DNA of 32,986 nt from an uncultured Clostridia bacterium (lineage in GTDB: Bacteria > Bacillota > Clostridia > Oscillospirales > Butyricicoccaceae): assembly GCA_910586575.1 (NCBI GenBank), contig CAJUJQ010000018.1, positions 1 to 32,986 of the forward strand, written 5' to 3'. The notes below the pieces were generated by a model that made no database searches, was not told the DNA's origin, and worked only from the letters and a program-made list of their open reading frames with translations. Below are positions 1 to 7,303 of the stretch, piece by piece. Within the stretch, counting starts at the first letter, position 1, and each line of letters begins with the position of its first letter. The translations under genes were made by a program, and so were the position numbers.

Positions 1-25
1 TCTGTTCTGCGGACGGCTGGCTTGA

Positions 26-244
26 TGCTCGCCCAACCGCTCAGGTATAAAAATTGTTGAACTTCAAAACTCGGGAAATGGACACAACTTAGTTATTTCA
101 TACGACGCTGCAACAGATGCGGTTTTTGCAACCGATTTACAACTTCTTTTTTACCGTAAACATCATTCTATGAAATGGCCGTGGGAGGAGATGGCTGAGG
201 AGGCTCGGCAGCAATCACTATTTGAGGTAGATGAAGATAATTGA
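26..244 (+). pseudogene. C-terminal remnant of an unidentified protein, broken at its 5' side
   Basis: An open frame runs from just after an in-frame TGA at 23-25 to the TGA at 242-244 and encodes about 72 residues. It has no usable start codon until an ATG near its end (in the stretch reading HHSMKWPWEE). The translation is protein-like, with a hydrophobic core followed by an acidic tail ending FEVDEDN, so it is probably the 3' end of a gene whose upstream part is frameshifted or lies outside the window. Reading frames 1 and 3 are also open for only a few codons at the window start. The segment is clearly more AT-rich than the rest of the window, which suggests foreign origin. I do not recognise the family. 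A small real gene with an unusual start is less likely. Confidence 0.4.
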
Positions 245-250
245 TATGAT
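222..250 (+). promoter_or_regulatory. Possible promoter at the end of the gene remnant
   Basis: TTGAGG at 222-227 and TATGAT at 245-250 are separated by exactly 17 bp, a fair sigma-A match. A transcript from here would run to the terminator at 520-543 without crossing a convincing gene. A chance match in AT-rich DNA is quite possible. Confidence 0.25.
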
Positions 251-306
251 GGATCGATAGGAGACAGGTGATTCGTTCGCCTGCCGACCTCTCACCTCAC
301 TGTGCG

Positions 307-363
307 TAGTGCTCTATCCGGTCAGAAAGTGGATCTGTTCTTGGTCTGGATTTCCGCATAGCT
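307..363 (+). repeat. 57-bp dispersed repeat, copy 1
   Basis: By hand alignment, 45 of 57 positions match the segment at 32929-32985 in the same orientation without gaps. The best conserved part is CTGGATTTCCGCAT. It lies in a non-coding stretch. The neighbouring sequence on the left is not conserved between the two copies. Confidence 0.6.
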
Positions 364-519
364 GCGTTATCACCCTTGACGAGCGTTAGCCTGCCCGTGT
401 CCTGCCTTGCTCTGCGAAGCGCCTGTTCCAAGTCCGAGTCTGCTCCCTGCCCGGAGAACAGAAGGTTTTAGTGGACGTTGGCGATCCACGGCTCCTATCA
501 ATGAATCCATATGCAAGAG
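364..519. other. Non-coding stretch with no recognisable gene
   Basis: Both strands have open frames here, but they look like shadows extending through the tRNA and terminators, and none has a ribosome binding site. A loose inverted pair CTGTTC (about 425) and GAACAG (about 457) is present. I see no other structure. Confidence 0.4.
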
Positions 520-543
520 GCGGCCCATGCGGCCGCTTTTTTT
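520..543 (+). terminator. Intrinsic terminator, plus strand
   Basis: A GCGGCC / GGCCGC stem with a 5-nt loop is followed by seven T. No plus-strand gene lies directly upstream, so it either ends an unannotated RNA or is left over from a lost gene. Confidence 0.6.
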
Positions 544-630
544 CACGGTGATGGACGCTAATCGGCACATGGACGCCAGACGGACGCCAAAGAGGAACCG
601 TCCAATTTCCAAACGCCCCCCAAAAGCAAG

Positions 631-665
631 AAAAAGAGCCGCTTTCTCTCGAAAACGACTCTTTA
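631..665 (-). terminator. Terminator of tRNA-Arg
   Basis: On the minus strand, just after the tRNA CCA end, AAAGAG-TCGTTTTC and GAAAGCGG-CTCTTT form a long stem with a GAGA loop, and the T-rich tail follows. It sits where a tRNA transcript should end. Confidence 0.75.
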
Positions 666-668
666 ACC

Positions 669-745
669 TGGTACGCCAGAAGGGACTCGAACCCCCGACC
701 TTTTGGTTCGTAGCCAAACACTCTATCCAGCTGAGCTACTGGCGC
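669..745 (-). tRNA. tRNA-Arg (anticodon ACG)
   Basis: The minus strand folds as a full cloverleaf of 77 nt including an encoded CCA. The acceptor stem is GCGCCAG with CTGGCGT (one G-U pair) and the discriminator base is A. The D arm contains AGCTCAGCTGGATAGAG, the anticodon loop is CTACGAA (anticodon ACG, reading CGN arginine codons after A-to-I editing), and the T arm contains GGTTCGAGTCC. It has its own promoter upstream and a strong terminator downstream, so it is a single-gene unit. AT-rich foreign-looking DNA beyond its 3' end makes this tRNA a plausible integration site. Confidence 0.95.
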
Positions 746-785
746 ATTCGCAGTCTTTTGATGCTTCATCGCTGACTGCCTTATT

Positions 786-814
786 AGAATACCACATCTA
801 TCCGCAAATGTCAA
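786..814 (-). promoter_or_regulatory. Promoter of tRNA-Arg
   Basis: On the minus strand TTGACA (809-814) and TATTCT (786-791) are separated by 17 bp. The -10 lies about 40 bp before the mature tRNA 5' end, which fits a short 5' leader. Confidence 0.75.
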
Positions 815-833
815 CCTCTTTTTTCAAAAAATT

Positions 834-2090
834 CTAAAAATCTTTTTGAAGCAATTCCTGATAGAAACCGTCATCCTTGCACTGGCCAACCGCGCAGATT
901 GACGCCTGATCAAAACGGATCACCCGTTCCGCGGCTTTCCTCACGTCCTCAGCGTTCACGGCATCATAGCCCTGCACAATTTCATCCGGTGGAATCACCC
1001 GGCCAAAAACCAGCTCACTGCGGCCGATATGGTTCATGCGGGCGCTGGTCGATTCCAAGCTCATCAGGAGGTTGGTTTTCAGCTGTTCCCGGCAGCGTCC
1101 CAGCTCATCGCGGGCGGGACCTTCCTCGCGGAAGCGGGAAAGCTCCTCAAGGATCAATCTAATCGCTTTTTCCTCCATTGGCTGATTGAGCGCGGTATAA
1201 ATCGAGAACATACCGGTTTCCTCATGGGATGCTGTATAGGAATAAATCGAATAGCACAGCCCATTCTGTTCGCGCACGCTCTGGAACAAGCGGGACGACA
1301 TACCGCCGCCGATAATGGCATTCATAATTTGATACGCATAGCGGTCCGGGTCGGCAACCGGCAAACCCGGGAAACCGATGGCAATATGGTTCTGTTCAAT
1401 TTCCTTATTCCTGGTAATCACAGCGGGATGATATTCCGCAGGAGTAATCGCATTGCGCCCCTCGCCCCGCATCCCGGAAAACAAATTACAGATATAATTC
1501 AAATCCGCCTGTGTATATTGTCCTGACAGCGCAATGATCGTATCCTCAGGACGATAATAATCCCGCATATATTGATGAAGCGTATCGCCAGTCATTTCAT
1601 TCAGGGTTTTTTCACTCCCCAGAATAGGCCGTCCCAGCGCGGTCCCGGCATAGCAGCCCTCGAACAACTTTTCGGTCGCAACGTCCTCCGGAGAGTCCTC
1701 ATACATATCGATTTCCTCAAGCACAACGCCGCGTTCCATTTCCAAATCATTCTGGCTGAACAGCGAATTCATAAACATATCCGCCAGAATGGAAACGCCG
1801 GTCTGAAGCTTTTCATCCAGCACCTTCATGTAATAGCAGGTACATTCCTTGGTCGTGAAGGCGTTCACCTGTCCTCCCAGCGCGTCGAAGGCAATCGCAA
1901 TATGCTGTGCGGAGCGTTTTTCCGTCCCCTTAAAAATCATATGCTCGATAAAATGAGAGATACCTCCAACGGCTTCGGGTTCAAACCGGCTGCCATTGCC
2001 GACCCAGATGCCAACTGACGCGGTACGCACATGGCTGATGGCATCGGTCACAACACGCACGCCGTTAGGCAGTACAATTTTCTGATACAT
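834..2090 (-). CDS. M16 family zinc peptidase (processing-peptidase-like)
   Basis: A predicted cytoplasmic zinc metalloprotease of the pitrilysin/M16 family, 418 residues. The inverted zinc motif HFIEH is at residues 46-50, and Glu126, 76 residues after the second His, fits the third zinc ligand. This gives a complete M16B active half, as in the Bacillus YmxG/MlpA type. The C-terminal inactive half carries the usual GGGMSSRLFQ-like segment. Start choice: a longer frame begins at 2156, but the ATG at 2090 is preceded by AAGGAT-type sequence and begins directly with the family N-terminus (MYQKIVLPNG). It is monocistronic, with a likely promoter at 2155-2183. No clear terminator separates it from the tRNA promoter downstream. 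The physiological substrate cannot be read from sequence. Confidence 0.9.
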   Translation of the reverse strand: MYQKIVLPNGVRVVTDAISHVRTASVGIWVGNGSRFEPEAVGGISHFIEHMIFKGTEKRSAQHIAIAFDALGGQVNAFTTKECTCYYMKVLDEKLQTGVSILADMFMNSLFSQNDLEMERGVVLEEIDMYEDSPEDVATEKLFEGCYAGTALGRPILGSEKTLNEMTGDTLHQYMRDYYRPEDTIIALSGQYTQADLNYICNLFSGMRGEGRNAITPAEYHPAVITRNKEIEQNHIAIGFPGLPVADPDRYAYQIMNAIIGGGMSSRLFQSVREQNGLCYSIYSYTASHEETGMFSIYTALNQPMEEKAIRLILEELSRFREEGPARDELGRCREQLKTNLLMSLESTSARMNHIGRSELVFGRVIPPDEIVQGYDAVNAEDVRKAAERVIRFDQASICAVGQCKDDGFYQELLQKDF

Positions 2091-2154
2091 GGTTTCTATC
2101 CTTTTCCTTTTCCAGGCAGATGCCGGATTTCCGCATTTTTTAGCGGTTTTTATC

Positions 2155-2183
2155 ATTATATCATGACAGCATACAAAAGTGAA
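2155..2183 (-). promoter_or_regulatory. Likely promoter of the M16 peptidase gene
   Basis: On the minus strand TTCACT (2178-2183), a 17-bp spacer and TATAAT (2155-2160) lie about 65 bp before the chosen start. The -10 is perfect and the -35 is partial. Confidence 0.55.
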
Positions 2184-2279
2184 GTTTTTTCGTCGAAAAC
2201 ACGCAAGTAAAATTTTAACGGCATCTATGAGACCGGTTTCGCACCAATCAGGAAACCGGCACAGGATTTCCTGCCACGC

Positions 2280-2320
2280 AAAAAACCCGGCAGCAGCGCA
2301 AAAAGGCTGCCCACCGGGTA
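2280..2320 (-). terminator. Terminator after pth
   Basis: On the minus strand ACCCGG and CCGGGT, with inner GGCAGC and GCTGC pairs, form a strong stem followed by six T. It lies just after the pth stop and ends the asp23-fakA-pth unit. Confidence 0.8.
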
Positions 2321-2333
2321 TCGTATTTCGGAT

Positions 2334-2975
2334 TCAATTCGTCCCATTAAACCGCTGCGCGGCGGACGCAGGACCGTTTCGCACGATTTCCTCAGCGGCC
2401 TGCCATGCGCGCTCTGCCGCTTCGTCAATCTTCTGCAAATCATCGCCCTGGAATTTCGACAGCACCCAATCCGCAAGGTCATAATCGGGATGCGGCTTGC
2501 CGCCGATGCCGATTTTTACCCGTGGGAACTGGTCGGACTGCAACTGATAAATGATACTTTTCACCCCATTTTGGCCGCCTGCAGAGCCTTTTGGACGGAC
2601 GCGCAGCCGTCCGACCTCAAGCGAAATATCGTCAAACAGAACCACAATCCGCTCAGGTGGGATTTTATAAAACGCCGCCGCGTCGCGCACGGCTTCCCCG
2701 GACAAATTCATAAAGGTTTGCGGTTTCAGGAACAGCACACGCCGTCCGCCAAACGTCCCTTCCCCCACCAGGGACTTGAACTTCAGCCGGTCAATCCGCT
2801 GCCCGGAATGCCTGCAATACGCGTCCAGCGCACGGAACCCGGCATTATGGCGGGTATTTTCGTACCTGCTGCCCGGGTTCCCGAGGCCGACCACCAGCCA
2901 CTCAATGGGAACCGCAGCAGCTTCCTTCTGCGCCTTTTCGCGTTCCAATCTTGCAAAAATATCAAAAACTGACAT
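2334..2975 (-). CDS. pth: Peptidyl-tRNA hydrolase
   Basis: Cleaves peptidyl-tRNAs released by abortive translation, recycling tRNA in the cytoplasm. The protein has 213 residues. The GLGNPG motif is at 30-35, the catalytic His at 43 (TRHNAGF), Asn90 in FMNLSG, Asp115 at the position of the catalytic Asp, and Asn136 in GGQNGVKS. The family often has GGHNG here, so His is replaced by Gln135. An N-terminal extension of about 24 polar residues precedes the usual first strand. Start: the ATG at 2975 follows GGGAG with a short spacer; an alternative frame start at 2987 has no such site. It lies 52 bp after fakA and is probably cotranscribed with it; a strong terminator follows. Confidence 0.93.
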   Translation of the reverse strand: MSVFDIFARLEREKAQKEAAAVPIEWLVVGLGNPGSRYENTRHNAGFRALDAYCRHSGQRIDRLKFKSLVGEGTFGGRRVLFLKPQTFMNLSGEAVRDAAAFYKIPPERIVVLFDDISLEVGRLRVRPKGSAGGQNGVKSIIYQLQSDQFPRVKIGIGGKPHPDYDLADWVLSKFQGDDLQKIDEAAERAWQAAEEIVRNGPASAAQRFNGTN

Positions 2976-3027
2976 TGTGACTCCCATACAAAGAGGCGGC
3001 AGCCGCCGCCCCTTTCAAACCGAATGA

Positions 3028-4668
3028 TTATTCTACCGAAACAAGGTAATAATAAACCGGCTGCCCGCCGTCAATGACGGTAATCTCCAGATCGCGGTTT
3101 TCCCTGCGGAAAATCTCCTCAACCTTGGCAGCTTCGGACTCACTGACGCCTTCCCCGAAAATGATGGTTGCAAACGCGCTCTCCGGCCTGACCATCTCTC
3201 GGGCAAGCTTTTTCATCACATCGCTCTGGCGCTTGCTGTTCGCGGTCAGCCTGCCCTCGCACAGTGCGAGGAACTCGCCTTCCTTAATCTTTTTGCCGTC
3301 AAACTCCGAATTACGTGCCGCATAGGTGACCTGTCCGGCGCGCACGCCGCCAATCGCCTCAACCATGACATCCCGGTTCATCGTGGTTTCCGCGTCCGCG
3401 TCAAATGCCAGCATGGCCGTCATTCCCTGCGGAATATTCTTGGTGGGAAGGACAATCACCTGCTTGTCGGAAAGCGGCACGGCCTGCTCCGCTGCCATAA
3501 TAATATTTTTATTGTTCGGCAGGACAAAGACAACTTCCGCCGGAACCGCGTCAATAGCGTGCAGCAAATCGTCGGTAGACGGGTTCATGGTCTGCCCGCC
3601 GCGCACCAGCTGGTCAACCCCAAGGTCGGTAAAGACGTTCTCTAAGCCTTCCCCGGCGGCAACTGCTACAAAGCCGAATTTCTTCTCGGGCGCCGCAATC
3701 ACGCGTTCGCGCGGCGCGTCCGCCGTCCCTTCGACCACCTTCGCGGTGTGCTGCTCGCGCATATTCTCAATCTTGACGGTCAGCAGCGGGCCAAACTTGA
3801 GCGCTTCCTCAAGGGCACGGTTGGGCTGGTCGGTATGCACATGCACCTTGATGATGTCGTCATCCTCCACGACAACCAGCGAATCGCCGATACCGTTCAG
3901 GATGGAACGCATCCGGTTGACGTTGCGCGACTTGTCGCGGCGTTCCGCGATAAATTCGGTGCAATAAGTAAAGGTAATATCCTCGTCCTTGATTGCACTG
4001 AAATCGGCAGCGGCGCGGGTGGGCGCAGCCTCGGCGGCACGCTCCCGGCGGATGCCCTGGAACGCGTCAAACATGCCGGAAAGGATGGTCAGGAACCCAA
4101 AGCCGCCCGCGTCCACAACCCCGGCTTTGGCAAGCACCGGGTTCTGGCTGGTGGTTTCGGCAAGCGCCTTGTCGCCGCGTTCCAGCACGGCGTGGAACAC
4201 ATCCTCAACCGACAGTGACGGGTCGGCCTGGCACAGCTCAAGCGCGTACTGCGCGGAAACACGGGAAACGGTTAAAATGGTACCTTCGGCGGGCTTCATG
4301 ACCGCTTTATAAGCGGTGTCAACCCCCTCGCGCAGGGCAACCGCAAAATCCCGCCCGCCCGCTTCGGGCAGCTCGCGCAGCTTTTTTGCCATCCCGCGGA
4401 AGAGCAGGGACAGGATAACGCCCGAGTTCCCGCGCGCGCCGCGCAACAGTGCGGAAGCCGTCTTGTCGGCGGCCTGCGCCAGCGTCGGTTCGTGCAGCCT
4501 GCCCATTTCTTCCATGGCGGAAGCCATCGTCAGCGACATATTGGTTCCCGTATCGCCATCCGGCACGGGGAAAACGTTGAGTTCATTCGCCTGCTCTTTT
4601 TTTTCGGCAATCGCGAGGGCGCCTTCGACGACCATCGCCTGGAACAGTGGCCCGGTGATCATATTCAT
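3028..4668 (-). CDS. fakA: Fatty acid kinase subunit A (FakA/YloV, DAK2 domain)
   Basis: The ATP-binding subunit of bacterial fatty acid kinase, which phosphorylates fatty acids held by FakB (DegV-type) proteins to give acyl-phosphates for phospholipid synthesis. The protein has 546 residues. An N-terminal DAK2-like nucleotide/metal motif DGDTGTNM is at residues 37-44, with GARGNSGVILS further on; a middle and a C-terminal FakA domain follow, giving the family's full length. Start: GAGGAG lies nine bases before the ATG at 4668. A TTG at 4677 is in frame but only two bases from that site, so I reject it. It follows asp23 with a 27-bp gap; this asp23-fakA order (yloU-yloV) is conserved in Firmicutes. 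No fakB gene is in the window. Confidence 0.92.
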   Translation of the reverse strand: MNMITGPLFQAMVVEGALAIAEKKEQANELNVFPVPDGDTGTNMSLTMASAMEEMGRLHEPTLAQAADKTASALLRGARGNSGVILSLLFRGMAKKLRELPEAGGRDFAVALREGVDTAYKAVMKPAEGTILTVSRVSAQYALELCQADPSLSVEDVFHAVLERGDKALAETTSQNPVLAKAGVVDAGGFGFLTILSGMFDAFQGIRRERAAEAAPTRAAADFSAIKDEDITFTYCTEFIAERRDKSRNVNRMRSILNGIGDSLVVVEDDDIIKVHVHTDQPNRALEEALKFGPLLTVKIENMREQHTAKVVEGTADAPRERVIAAPEKKFGFVAVAAGEGLENVFTDLGVDQLVRGGQTMNPSTDDLLHAIDAVPAEVVFVLPNNKNIIMAAEQAVPLSDKQVIVLPTKNIPQGMTAMLAFDADAETTMNRDVMVEAIGGVRAGQVTYAARNSEFDGKKIKEGEFLALCEGRLTANSKRQSDVMKKLAREMVRPESAFATIIFGEGVSESEAAKVEEIFRRENRDLEITVIDGGQPVYYYLVSVE

Positions 4669-4695
4669 ATCGTTCAAATCTCCTCGTAGCAGCCC

Positions 4696-5046
4696 TTAAT
4701 CGGCCTTGATGCTTTCGACATAAATGTCGATATTATGCACGTCGATGCTGGTCAGGCGCTCCACATGGTAGCGCACCTCGTTGATAATGGAATGGCACAC
4801 CGACGAAATATTGATGCCGTGTTCCACCGCAATATGCAGGTCAATATTGATGCCGCCGTCCGCGTCCTCGGTAATGCGCACGCCACGGCTGAGCGATTCC
4901 CGGCGCAGCAGATGCGCCAGCCCGTCGGATACCGAGCGGATGGTCATACCCTTCACGCCAAAGCAGGACGATGCCGCGTATCCCGCGATTCCCGCAATCA
5001 CTTCGTTGGTGATTTCAATATATCCAAGATCGGTCTTAATTGTCAT
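4696..5046 (-). CDS. Asp23/Gls24 family protein (YloU-like)
   Basis: A 116-residue single-domain Asp23/Gls24 protein without signal peptide or membrane segment. The typical start (a beta strand with GYIEITNEVIAGIAGYAA), the central GVKGM and the alternating strand-helix pattern around VRITEDADGGINIDLHIAVEHG are visible. Family members are abundant envelope-associated or stress-linked proteins; the exact role of the YloU type is not established. A strong AGGAGGG precedes the ATG. It is the first gene of the unit with fakA and probably pth, with a promoter at 5108-5136. Confidence 0.9.
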   Translation of the reverse strand: MTIKTDLGYIEITNEVIAGIAGYAASSCFGVKGMTIRSVSDGLAHLLRRESLSRGVRITEDADGGINIDLHIAVEHGINISSVCHSIINEVRYHVERLTSIDVHNIDIYVESIKAD

Positions 5047-5107
5047 AATGGACCCTCCTCAGTTGCCGCAAAGCCAGCGGCCTTATAATCAGTCTGTGCT
5101 CAAATCT

Positions 5108-5136
5108 ATTTTATAATACTTTCATGGCGCTGACAA
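5108..5136 (-). promoter_or_regulatory. Promoter of the asp23-fakA-pth unit
   Basis: On the minus strand TTGTCA (5131-5136), 17 bp and TAAAAT (5108-5113) lie about 60 bp before the asp23 start. Confidence 0.6.
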
Positions 5137-5167
5137 GCAGAAATTTCAAAAATTTATCACAAATCCC

Positions 5168-5204
5168 TGGGGGCCTGCCGGAGCATCCCTGATATCCCCG
5201 GCAG
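5168..5204. other. Hairpin in the asp23-dapB gap
   Basis: CTGCCGG and CCGGCAG form an inverted pair around a loop of about 20 nt, with no T-run on either side. It lies in the 311-bp gap between asp23 and dapB, which otherwise holds the asp23 promoter and the dapB terminator and no gene. Confidence 0.35.
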
Positions 5205-5283
5205 CCTGTACCGCCGCGCGGCAAAATGCCCGGTCAAAAACGGCAAAACCACCAAAACCCTTTCCGGCATGGGGCGGAAAGAG

Positions 5284-5333
5284 GCAAACAAACAGCCGCG
5301 GTTCTGTCCTTCGAGAACCGCAGCCGTTTTTTA
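5284..5333 (-). terminator. Terminator of the asd-dapA-dapB operon
   Basis: A 14-bp stem (5292-5305 with 5314-5327) with two G-U pairs on the minus strand is followed by TTTGTTT. T-runs lie on both sides, so it could also work on the plus strand. It begins about 30 bp after the dapB stop. Confidence 0.75.
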
Positions 5334-5357
5334 TCCTTTGGAAATTTTGAAAAGCGG

Positions 5358-6119
5358 TTATTTTGCCGCAATGACATCACTCATGTTATACAGCCCGGGT
5401 CCGGTCTGCCGCGCCAGGAATGCCGCCGCGTTCACCGCGCCGGCCGCGAATACCTCGCGCGAATTCGCGTTGTGCTTGATTTCGATAATCTCATCCCGCC
5501 CGGAAAAAATCACGCTGTGTTCCCCGACAATCGTGCCGCCCCGGATGGTATGGATTCCGATTTCATGCGCGGGGCGCTTTTCGCGGCGCTCGTGGCGGTC
5601 ATAAACATACTCCGCGTCATAGGGCAGCGCTTCATTCACCGCGTCCGCCAGCATCAGGGCGGTGCCACTGGGGGCGTCCAGCTTCTGGTTATGGTGCTTT
5701 TCGATAATTTCTACGTCGAAATCCGCGCCCAGCACGGAAGCGCACTTTTTCAGCACCTCCATCATCAGGTTGATGCCGAGCGACATATTGCCCGAACGGA
5801 ACACCGGAATTTCCTTTGCCGTTTTCCGAATCAGCGCCAGCTGCTCCTCGGAATGGCCGGTGGTGCAGATCACAACCGGGGTACGGGTGCGGCGGCAGTA
5901 TTCCAGCAAATGCCCGGTTGCCGAAACGTTGGAAAAATCCACAATCACGTCACAGCCGCCGGGGAATTCCAGCGGGTCGGAATAAACCGGGTAATCCGCG
6001 AGCCGGACAGTATTCATATCAAACCCCGCAACAACCTTCATATCCTCCCGCTTTGCGGCAATTTCGGTAATCACGCGCCCCATGCGGCCGTTACAGCCGG
6101 AAATCGCAAGCTTGAGCAT
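5358..6119 (-). CDS. dapB: 4-hydroxy-tetrahydrodipicolinate reductase
   Basis: Reduces 4-hydroxy-tetrahydrodipicolinate to tetrahydrodipicolinate with NAD(P)H, the step after DapA on the way to diaminopimelate for cell wall and lysine. The protein has 253 residues, usual for the family. An N-terminal Rossmann start ISGCNGRMG lies near residues 6-14. The substrate/catalytic motif EKHHNQKLDAPSGTA and the C-terminal GEHSVIFSGRDEIIEIKH are visible. Start: AAGGAG lies eight bases before the ATG at 6119; the frame extends upstream to 6176 without a ribosome site. It is the last gene of the operon, about 80 bp after dapA, and a stem-loop terminator follows. Confidence 0.95.
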   Translation of the reverse strand: MLKLAISGCNGRMGRVITEIAAKREDMKVVAGFDMNTVRLADYPVYSDPLEFPGGCDVIVDFSNVSATGHLLEYCRRTRTPVVICTTGHSEEQLALIRKTAKEIPVFRSGNMSLGINLMMEVLKKCASVLGADFDVEIIEKHHNQKLDAPSGTALMLADAVNEALPYDAEYVYDRHERREKRPAHEIGIHTIRGGTIVGEHSVIFSGRDEIIEIKHNANSREVFAAGAVNAAAFLARQTGPGLYNMSDVIAAK

Positions 6120-6198
6120 GGTGTCAACTCCTTCTTTTTTAGGGACCGCACCCTCATGCCGGGATGCGGTCCCCACTTCCTGTATGCTTATCTGTCTG

Positions 6199-7089
6199 TT
6201 AAATCGCGCAGTTTACGGCATCCATCGCCTTTTTCAGGCGATCAGCATTGGCAGCGCCCATCTCATAGAGCGGCAGGCGCAGCGCGCCGACCTGCCAGCC
6301 AAGCAGCTCCATGGCCTTCTTGACCGGGATCGGGTTGACCTCGCAGAACAGGGCGTTAATCAGCTCCAGATATTTGAGCTGCATTGCCATTGCTTCCTGA
6401 TACTTGCCCGCGAAGCAAAGCGCGGTCAAATCGTGCGTTTCCTGCGGGCAGACGTTGGACAGCACCGAAATGACCCCCAGGCCGCCCATTGCCATCAGCG
6501 GGACGACCTGTTCATCATTGCCTGACCAGAAATTCAGCTCCCCGCCGCAAAGCGCCATTGCTTCGGCAATCAGTGAAAAATTGCCGCTGGCTTCCTTGAC
6601 GCCGTTGATATTGGGGTGCTTGGAAAGCGCCGCGTAGGTATCCGCCGTAATCCCCATACCGGTGCGGCTGGGCACATTGTAGAGAATCACCGGGCAGTCG
6701 GACGCGTCGGCAATCGCGTTAAAGTGCTGCACCAGGCCGCGCTGGGTGGTCTTATTATAATAGGGTGTCACTGACAGCACCGCGTCCGCGCCGCAGGACG
6801 CGGCGTGTTTGGTCATATCCACCGCATAAGCGGTATCGTTGGAGCCTGCACCGGCAATTACCGGCACACGGCCATTGATGTACTCGCAGCCGAAGGCGAT
6901 GGCCTCGCGGTGCTCCTTGTCCGGGATAGCGGACGACTCGCCGGTTGTACCCATAATGGTAATGGCGTCGGTGCCATGGGAAATCTGGTGGTCGATAATC
7001 TTCTTGAATTCATCATAATTGATTTCACCGGTTGTCTTGAAGGGCGTAATAATCGCAACGCATGCGCCGGTAAAAACTGGCTTCTTCAT
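6199..7089 (-). CDS. dapA: 4-hydroxy-tetrahydrodipicolinate synthase
   Basis: A TIM-barrel aldolase that condenses pyruvate with aspartate semialdehyde (the product of asd upstream). The protein has 296 residues. The GTTGES motif is at 47-52, Tyr137 and Arg142 in YNVPSRTG, and the Schiff-base lysine at 165 in GVKEASGN; all key residues are present. A clear AAGGAGG lies eight bases before the ATG. The second gene of the lysine operon, it is separated from asd by 214 bp that carry two mutually competing stem pairs, so its expression may be tuned separately from asd. Confidence 0.96.
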   Translation of the reverse strand: MKKPVFTGACVAIITPFKTTGEINYDEFKKIIDHQISHGTDAITIMGTTGESSAIPDKEHREAIAFGCEYINGRVPVIAGAGSNDTAYAVDMTKHAASCGADAVLSVTPYYNKTTQRGLVQHFNAIADASDCPVILYNVPSRTGMGITADTYAALSKHPNINGVKEASGNFSLIAEAMALCGGELNFWSGNDEQVVPLMAMGGLGVISVLSNVCPQETHDLTALCFAGKYQEAMAMQLKYLELINALFCEVNPIPVKKAMELLGWQVGALRLPLYEMGAANADRLKKAMDAVNCAI

Positions 7090-7123
7090 ATAAGCTTCCT
7101 CCTTGTGTCGGAACTGTGATCAA

Positions 7124-7202
7124 GGCGGGACAAAAAGCCGCCTGCTTCAATATATTCGCCGCATTGTGAAACCGCTCAAAGCCCCGTCCCGCTCGCAGGC
7201 GG
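7124..7202 (-). promoter_or_regulatory. Possible attenuator-like leader between asd and dapA
   Basis: In transcript order on the minus strand: CCGCCTGC (7202-7195), GCGGGAC (7192-7186), a loop, GCAGGCGG (7145-7138), CTTTTTG, and GTCCCGCC (7131-7124). Pairing one with three gives a long-loop hairpin followed by five U. Pairing two with four runs across that U-run and would compete with it or form a pseudoknot. It could act as an attenuator, an RNA processing site or a partial terminator. No ligand class is recognised. Confidence 0.4.
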
Positions 7203-7215
7203 AATAAAGCTTTTA

Positions 7216-7283
7216 CTCGATTTTTCTCGAAAAAATCGCGGGGTCCAGCGGCAGAGCCTCTGGCGCCCGCCGCGCAGGCGCCC
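7216..7283 (-). other. Two hairpins just after asd
   Basis: CGATTTTT paired with AAAAATCG (about 7217-7238) and GGCGCC paired with GGCGCC (about 7262-7282) lie downstream of the asd stop. Neither has a clean T-tail, so they look more like mRNA stabilisers or weak pause sites than terminators. Confidence 0.35.
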
Positions 7284-7303
7284 CCCGGACGGGAGAGCCG
7301 TTG

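Noticed and set aside
386..814. Minus-strand frames across the tRNA-Arg region encoding up to 142 residues
   Set aside because: They read through the tRNA and its terminator, have no ribosome binding site, and contain the typical translated-tRNA pattern.
2976..3027. GGCGGC/GCCGCC palindrome between fakA and pth as a terminator
   Set aside because: The stem is short and followed only by TCTTT; the close spacing favours read-through from fakA into pth.
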